A stretch of 21,490 nucleotides of DNA from SSSZ01 sp016790965 (GTDB taxonomy: Bacteria; Pseudomonadota; Gammaproteobacteria; Burkholderiales; Rhodocyclaceae): positions 1 through 21,490 of the forward strand of contig JAEUNZ010000038.1 of assembly GCA_016790965.1 (NCBI GenBank), in the 5' to 3' direction. Within the stretch, counting starts at the first letter, position 1, and each line of letters opens with the position of its first letter. The notes beneath the pieces are model-generated. The model did no database searches. It saw nothing but the letters and a program-made list of their open reading frames with translations, and had not been told where the DNA came from. Of this stretch, positions 15,920 through 21,490 are shown in pieces. The translations under genes were made by a program, and so were the position numbers.

Positions 15920-16504
15920 TCAGCGGGCCGCCTCGGCCTCGCGGCGGCGGGCCTTTTCCATTTTCTCGGCCACCTTGCGCTCGTGCTTGAGGCGCTTCTC
16001 GCGCAGGCGTGCAGCGTCCGCATCCCTGCGCTGCTTGCCGGCCCGGGCCTGGGCCTCCTTGTCGGCCAGCTTTTCGGAACGCAGGCGCTCGGCTGCTTCC
16101 CGGTCGGCCTCGGTCGCCGCGGCGCGTCCAGGCAACGAGCTTGCCTGGCGTGCGGACTCTGCCTCCCGGCGGGCTGCCCGATCCGCCTGCTCTTCGGCCT
16201 TGACCTGGCGTTCGGCGGCAAGGCCCTCGTTCTCGGTACGGCGATGATCGTGCATGGCCGCGACGTAGCGCTGCTTTGCTTCGTTCTGGCAGTCGTTGAC
16301 CCGGAATTTCTGGAAGCAGGCCTTCTTTTCCTCCTCGAAGCGGGTCTTGGCCGCCTTCTGCGCGGCGATGCCCTCTTTCTGCTTGACCCGGGCGGCGGCG
16401 AGGCGGGATTCCCAGTCGGCGCGCTGCTCCGCCGCAGGTCCTTGCGCCGCCCCGGCTGCCGCCGCACCCACCAGGGTGGCGGCGAAAATCAGGCGGGCAA
16501 CCAC
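15920..16504 (-). CDS. Small exported charged coiled-coil protein, unknown function
   Basis: I cannot name this 194-residue protein. From the GTG at 16504 it begins with a hydrophobic, alanine-rich signal-like segment, VARLIFAATLVGAAAAGAA, and the rest is highly charged and helical. Runs of Arg, Glu, Ala and Lys from about 30 to the end suggest a long coiled coil. It contains one pair of cysteines, in KKACFQKFRVNDCQNE at about 58-73, which could form a disulfide in the periplasm. Small proteins with a similar CFxxFxVxxC pattern occur in betaproteobacteria, from general memory. The GTG lies 16 bases inside the end of the upstream HD-GYP gene, and the stop is 10 bases before the next HD-GYP start, so it is tightly embedded between them. 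The start codon is the least certain point. Confidence 0.72.
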   Translation of the reverse strand: MVARLIFAATLVGAAAAGAAQGPAAEQRADWESRLAAARVKQKEGIAAQKAAKTRFEEEKKACFQKFRVNDCQNEAKQRYVAAMHDHRRTENEGLAAERQVKAEEQADRAARREAESARQASSLPGRAAATEADREAAERLRSEKLADKEAQARAGKQRRDADAARLREKRLKHERKVAEKMEKARRREAEAAR

Positions 16505-17694
16505 TTGTAAGGGTCGATGTTCCACTTTTCGTAACTTTCGAAGCTGGCGATGCGATCCTGGGTCTTGGCGAGATCCACAAGTTCCGGCGGAATGTAGTAC
16601 TGCTTGCCGGCATGGTAGAAGACGCGCACCACCGGCTCCAGGATCTGCCTTTCGTTCTGCTCCACGACGACCGCCAGTCGGCCGCTGTCCAGGCGGACCA
16701 ACGAGCCTGTGGGGTAGATGCCCAGGGTGCGGATGAAGCTTTGCACCAGGGCGCGGTCGAAATGGTGCTCGCTCCACTCCAGGAGCTTGCGCAGGGCGGG
16801 GGTGGGCGCCATGCCGCGGTGGTAGACCCTGTCCGATGTCATGGCGTCATAGACGTCGACGATGGCCGCCATCTGTCCGGCCTGGCTGAGTTGGGCCCCC
16901 TTGCGGCCGGCGGGGTAACCGCTGCCGTCGATGCGTTCGTGGTGCTCCGCCACCACTGCGAGGGCGGTGGCCGAGAGATTGGGGACGGCCCGCAACAGGG
17001 CCAAGCCCTCCGGGACGTGGGCCTTCATGAGGGCGAATTCGTCGTCGGACAGCTTGCCGGGCTTGTCGACGATGGCATCGTCCACCCGGGCCTTGCCCAC
17101 GTCGTGCAGCAGGCCCCCCAGGGCGATTTCGCGGATTTCCTCCCGCGGCAGTTGCAAGGCGCGCCCGAAGGCCGCCAGCAGGGAGCACACGCCGACCGAG
17201 TGCTCGAAGGTGTAGCTGTCCTGGCTCTTCAGGCGGGCCAGGGGGAGCAGGGCATCGGAATTGCGGAAGATCGAATCCACCAGGCTGTCGACGATGGGCT
17301 CGAAGCGCTCAGGTTCGACCGGCAGGCCCAGGCGCAGGTCGCCCATGAGGTTGCGCGCCAGGCGGTTGGCCTCGCCGTGCAGGCGGCGAGCCCGGGCGGC
17401 CTCCTCCCTGACCTCGGTGGCGATGGGCTTGTCGTCCGTCTGGGCGGCGATTTCCTGCAGCAGGCGGTCGAGATCCTCGCTTACCTCCTGCTGGGTACGG
17501 GCCGCAAACACGTCGGCGCCCTTGATGGTGTCGATGTAGAGCTCGCGCACACCGATAGCGCGAATCTTCTCTATGGTCGCCGGGTCGCGCACATGGAACT
17601 TGCTCTTCAGGAAGGGATGGTCGAGCCAGCCGCAGTTGAGGTCATGGACGAACATGCCCGGCAGCAACTGGTCGATACCGATCTTCTTGATCAT
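16489..17694 (-). CDS. DUF3391/HD-GYP c-di-GMP phosphodiesterase
   Basis: HD-GYP domains hydrolyse c-di-GMP to pGpG or GMP with a metal centre. This 401-residue protein has the DUF3391 N-terminal domain at about 1-65 (MIKKIGIDQLLPGMFVHDLN) and a charged helical linker at about 65-115. The complete HD-GYP domain includes H165 in FEHSVGV, H197-D198 in LLHDVGK, H226, H251-H252-E253, GSGYP at 257-261 and D280. No membrane segment was seen, so it is probably cytoplasmic. It is the first gene of the cluster, and the ATG at 17694 aligns with its paralogue. A TAGAAT on the minus strand upstream is a possible -10 box, but no good -35 pairs with it. Confidence 0.95.
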   Translation of the reverse strand: MIKKIGIDQLLPGMFVHDLNCGWLDHPFLKSKFHVRDPATIEKIRAIGVRELYIDTIKGADVFAARTQQEVSEDLDRLLQEIAAQTDDKPIATEVREEAARARRLHGEANRLARNLMGDLRLGLPVEPERFEPIVDSLVDSIFRNSDALLPLARLKSQDSYTFEHSVGVCSLLAAFGRALQLPREEIREIALGGLLHDVGKARVDDAIVDKPGKLSDDEFALMKAHVPEGLALLRAVPNLSATALAVVAEHHERIDGSGYPAGRKGAQLSQAGQMAAIVDVYDAMTSDRVYHRGMAPTPALRKLLEWSEHHFDRALVQSFIRTLGIYPTGSLVRLDSGRLAVVVEQNERQILEPVVRVFYHAGKQYYIPPELVDLAKTQDRIASFESYEKWNIDPYKWLPA

Positions 17695-17803
17695 CGTGGC
17701 GGTCGCAATGGCAATGGCGAAATTCTAGCCCGGAAATTCCGCCAGTATCGCGGTTGCGGGCGCCCTTGCGCCCATATTGGCGCGGCCAATTTCTTCTTCC
17801 CCC

Positions 17804-17833
17804 CTTGAAACTCGTCAGATACGCCCCTATTAT
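17804..17833 (+). promoter_or_regulatory. Overlapping sigma32-like and sigma70-like promoters of groESL
   Basis: CTTGAAA at 17804-17810 followed after 13 bases by CCCCTATT at 17824-17831 matches the sigma32 heat-shock pattern closely. The same stretch reads as TTGAAA at 17805-17810, 17 bases, then TATTAT at 17828-17833, a good sigma70 promoter. Two sigma factors could therefore drive groESL from nearly the same point, about 95 bases before groES. Confidence 0.8.
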
Positions 17834-17859
17834 TAGCACTCACCGGAAGCGAGTGCTAA
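17833..17859 (+). promoter_or_regulatory. CIRCE operator (HrcA binding site)
   Basis: TTAGCACTC, a 9-base spacer and GAGTGCTAA form a perfect CIRCE inverted repeat. HrcA repressor binds this site in the family of systems where it is known. It begins at the last base of the -10 region, so HrcA would block RNA polymerase or early elongation. hrcA itself is not in the window. Confidence 0.95.
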
Positions 17860-17933
17860 CAGCCGCTCCCGCCCCCGGGAAATGCCCGGGCCGGTTTCCA
17901 CCCTTCAGTCATCGTTAGTCGAGGAGTCCATTC

Positions 17934-18224
17934 ATGAAAATCCGTCCGTTGCACGACCGTGTGATCGTCAAGCGCGTCGAGGCCGAGCGCACCACCGCTT
18001 CCGGCATCGTCATTCCCGATACTGCCGGCGAAAAGCCCGATCAGGGCGAAGTCCTTGCCGTCGGCCCGGGTAAGCGCGACGACAACGGCAAGCAGGTCGC
18101 TCTGGACGTCAAGGTCGGCGACCGCGTGCTGTTCGGCAAATACGCCGGCCAGAGCGTCAAGGTCGATGGTCAGGAAGTCCTGGTCATGCGCGAAGAAGAC
18201 ATCATGGGCGTGCTGGTTTCCTAA
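17934..18224 (+). CDS. groES: Co-chaperonin GroES
   Basis: GroES is the heptameric lid of the GroEL folding chamber in the cytoplasm. The 96-residue product has full family length. The N-terminus MKIRPLHDRVIVKRVEAE, the mobile loop ERTTASGIVIPDTAGEKP at about 18-35, the roof-loop region near GPGKRDDNGKQ and the ending VLVMREEDIMGVL are all typical. GAGGAG at 17921-17926 precedes the ATG. Transcription should start near 17840, just after the promoter pair and within the CIRCE site, leaving a leader of about 90 bases that contains part of the CIRCE stem. Confidence 0.98.
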   Translation: MKIRPLHDRVIVKRVEAERTTASGIVIPDTAGEKPDQGEVLAVGPGKRDDNGKQVALDVKVGDRVLFGKYAGQSVKVDGQEVLVMREEDIMGVLVS

Positions 18225-18260
18225 GCGCTCCCACTCACGAAACCGTTTCAGGAGATTCAC

Positions 18261-19904
<1,644 letters not shown>

Positions 19905-19926
19905 TCTGGCGCGGCGCCGGGTGCGC

Positions 19927-19990
19927 CAGGGCGTCGTTGCTCCCTGCTCGCCGTGCTACAGCACTGTCTTCGCAGGGGCGCCTAGCCCTG
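19927..19990. repeat. Nested palindromic element after groEL
   Basis: Between the groEL stop and its terminator, three nested pairings are visible. CAGGGC at 19927-19932 pairs with GCCCTG at 19985-19990, TCCCTGC pairs with GCAGGGG with one wobble, and at the centre GTGC pairs with GCAC around TACA. The shape resembles dispersed intergenic palindromes of proteobacteria, but only one copy is in this window. Confidence 0.4.
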
Positions 19991-20031
19991 ACACACCCGG
20001 CTTGCGCCGAAGGGGCTCTGGCCTTCCCACG

Positions 20032-20059
20032 AAAAACCCGCGGTTCGCTGCGGGTTTTT
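20032..20059 (+). terminator. Intrinsic terminator of groESL
   Basis: AAAAACCCGC and GCGGGTTTTT form a perfect 10-base-pair stem around an 8-base loop, followed by a further T-rich run, CTTTTTT. This is a classic rho-independent terminator, about 130 bases past groEL. Confidence 0.9.
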
Positions 20060-20073
20060 CTTTTTTGACGCTT

Positions 20074-20100
20074 TGTAACGCCCCGTAAGTTATCTGTAAG
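20074..20100 (+). promoter_or_regulatory. Three phased GTAA repeats upstream of DUF485-actP
   Basis: TGTAAC, CGTAAG and TGTAAG place their GTAA cores at 20075, 20085 and 20096, spaced 10 and 11 bases apart, about one helical turn each. This arrangement is typical of direct-repeat sites for a transcription factor. The regulator is unknown. A clear -35/-10 pair was not found, though TATAAC at 20137-20142 could be a -10 box. Confidence 0.35.
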
Positions 20101-20166
20101 AACCGCGCTTTAGATTACGCTCCGCAGCAATGCCTCTATAACCAGCAAGTGCCGAGGAGCCAACCC

Positions 20167-20475
20167 ATGCAAGACATCGTCGAACGGGTTTCAAGAAACC
20201 CGAAATTTCACGAGTTCATTGCCACGCGCAATACCTACTCGATCATCATGACCATCCTGGGGGCCGCCGCCTACTACGGCTTCATTCTCCTGGTCGCCTT
20301 CAACAAGGAATGGATCGGCACCAAGCTCGGTGCCGGTATGACCACCAGCATCGGTGTGCCTATGGGTGTCGGGGTCATCGTGTTCACCATCATCATCACC
20401 TGGATCTACGTCCGCCGGGCCAATACCGAGTTTGACGAGACCAACGAAGCCATCATCCGGGAGGCGCAGAAATAA
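20167..20475 (+). CDS. DUF485 small membrane protein (YjcH-like)
   Basis: The product of 102 residues is an inner-membrane protein with two predicted membrane segments, at about 24-46 (SIIMTILGAAAYYGFILLVA) and 58-82 (GVPMGVGVIVFTIIITWIY). A short cytoplasmic N-terminus carries RNPKFHEFIATRN and the charged tail NTEFDETNEAIIREAQK ends it. The family is regularly encoded just before acetate/cation symporters, as yjcH is before actP in E. coli, and probably assists them in a way not yet settled. AGGAG at 20155-20159 supports the ATG at 20167 over an upstream GTG. Only one base separates its stop from the next start. Confidence 0.92.
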   Translation: MQDIVERVSRNPKFHEFIATRNTYSIIMTILGAAAYYGFILLVAFNKEWIGTKLGAGMTTSIGVPMGVGVIVFTIIITWIYVRRANTEFDETNEAIIREAQK

Positions 20476-20476
20476 G

Positions 20477-21490
20477 ATGAACCTCAAGCACAATCTCGCG
20501 GCGCTTGCCGCCCTCGCGCTGGCCGGCGGAGCCTTCGCCGCCGGTGGCGATCTGGGTCAGACCCAGCAGCAGGCCACCAACTGGACGGCCATCGTCATGT
20601 TCGCCATCTTCGTGGCGGGCACCCTCTACATCACCAAGTGGGCGGCGTCCAAGACCAAGTCGGCCGCTGATTTCTACACTGCCGGCGGCGGTATCACCGG
20701 CTTCCAGAACGGTCTCGCCATCGCCGGCGACTACATGTCCGCGGCCTCCTTCCTGGGGATTTCCGGCCTGGTGTTCGCCAACGGCTTCGATGGTCTGATC
20801 TTCTCCATCGGCTGGCTGGTCGGCTGGCCGGTCATCACCTTCCTGATGGCCGAGCGCCTGCGTAACCTCGGCAAGTTCACCTTCGCCGACGTGGCCTCCT
20901 ATCGCTTCTCGCAGACCCCGGTTCGCGTCTTCGCCGCTTCCGCCTCCCTGGTCATCGTTGCCTTCTACATGATTGCGCAGATGGTCGGTGCCGGTCAGCT
21001 GATCAAGATCCTCTTCGGTCTCGAATACCTCTACGCCGAAATCCTCGTCGGCTGCATCATGCTGGCCTACGTGCTGTTCGGCGGCATGACCGCGACGACC
21101 TGGGTGCAGATCATCAAGGCTGTCATGCTGCTTGGTGGTGCTACTTTCATGGCCGTGGCCGTTCTGCTGCAGTTTGGCTTCTCGCCGGAAGCGCTGTTCG
21201 CCAAGGCTGTTGAAGTCCACTCCAAGAAGGATGCCATCATGGCACCGGGCGCCCTGATCAAGGATCCGATCTCCGCCATCTCCGTCGGTATGGCCCTGAT
21301 GTTCGGTACCGCCGGCCTGCCGCACATCCTGATGCGCTTCTTCACCGTGCCGAACGCCAAGGAAGCCCGCAAGTCGGTTGCCTGGGCAACCACCTGGATC
21401 GGCTACTTCTACATCCTGACCTTCATCATCGGTTTCGGCGCCATCACCAACCTGATCCAGAATCCGGGCGACTTCTACGTCGGCGGCGAA
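20477..21490 (+). CDS. actP: Acetate-type cation:solute symporter, 5' part
   Basis: This is the start of a sodium:solute symporter family protein. The frame stays open for 338 codons to the window edge; full-length members have about 550-590. It begins with a signal-like segment, MNLKHNLAALAALALAGGAF, as in ActP. Multiple membrane helices follow, with GGGITGFQNGLAIAGDYMSA at about 70-89, ASFLGISG, the FTFADVASYR loop and GLPHILMRFFTVPNAKEARK at about 282-301, which is very typical of the acetate permease branch. It is co-transcribed with the DUF485 gene. Acetate or a related short carboxylate is the likely substrate, inferred from the family. Confidence 0.93.
   Translation, partial: MNLKHNLAALAALALAGGAFAAGGDLGQTQQQATNWTAIVMFAIFVAGTLYITKWAASKTKSAADFYTAGGGITGFQNGLAIAGDYMSAASFLGISGLVFANGFDGLIFSIGWLVGWPVITFLMAERLRNLGKFTFADVASYRFSQTPVRVFAASASLVIVAFYMIAQMVGAGQLIKILFGLEYLYAEILVGCIMLAYVLFGGMTATTWVQIIKAVMLLGGATFMAVAVLLQFGFSPEALFAKAVEVHSKKDAIMAPGALIKDPISAISVGMALMFGTAGLPHILMRFFTVPNAKEARKSVAWATTWIGYFYILTFIIGFGAITNLIQNPGDFYVGGE

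Noticed and set aside
15910..16467. A 186-residue upstream extension of the second HD-GYP protein
   Set aside because: The paralogue starts at the equivalent of 15909. The extension is Arg/Pro-rich and lies in another frame of the small coiled-coil gene.

Overview
The window is about 21.5 kb of dense, GC-rich bacterial chromosome. Its gene content suggests a betaproteobacterium. The evidence is the F1-ATPase atpG-atpD-atpC order, a ubiE/ubiJ ubiquinone cluster, a very long DUF3683-type FAD/Fe-S dehydrogenase, DUF3391-type HD-GYP proteins, a groESL operon with both a CIRCE operator and a sigma32-like promoter, and a DUF485-actP pair. Rhodocyclales-like is my best guess, but that is inference from family flavour and not a measured affiliation. 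I see no insertion sequence, prophage, CRISPR array or obvious recent transfer. No gap between genes exceeds 300 bases.

Layout. (1) Bases 1-2911, + strand: the last codons of atpA, then atpG, atpD and atpC, closed by a symmetrical terminator. A 113-base gap between atpG and atpD holds a long imperfect hairpin. (2) Bases 2954-7761, - strand: a likely operon reading HIT protein, PilZ-like protein, DUF971 protein, ubiE, Tim44-like membrane protein and ubiJ. It runs toward the atp operon and shares its terminator. (3) Bases 7789-11841, - strand: a 1291-residue FAD/Fe-S dehydrogenase and, upstream of it, tRNA-Gly(CCC) with a good promoter. (4) Bases 11955-13632: a flavin reductase gene (-) and mutY (+), divergently transcribed. 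(5) Bases 13585-17694, - strand: a four-gene cluster of three HD-GYP proteins and one small exported, charged protein. (6) Bases 17804-20059, + strand: groES-groEL with layered promoter and operator signals, a structured element and a terminator. (7) Bases 20075-21490, + strand: a DUF485 protein and the start of an acetate-type cation:solute symporter that runs off the window.

How it fits together. Most of the window is core metabolism: ATP synthesis, quinone synthesis, chaperones, DNA repair and acetate uptake. The less ordinary part is the signalling content. The HD-GYP cluster contains one protein with an intact catalytic site (16489-17694). A close paralogue (14701-15909) has lysine in place of the histidine of the HD dyad. 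The third protein (13585-14670) has an intact HD-GYP domain fused to a receiver domain without its phospho-acceptor aspartate. A separate protein at 5676-7274 carries motifs resembling a c-di-GMP-binding PilZ domain. Together these suggest a local c-di-GMP turnover and sensing set with built-in pseudo-enzyme control. This is the best candidate for something not yet described here, but the functional link is inference.
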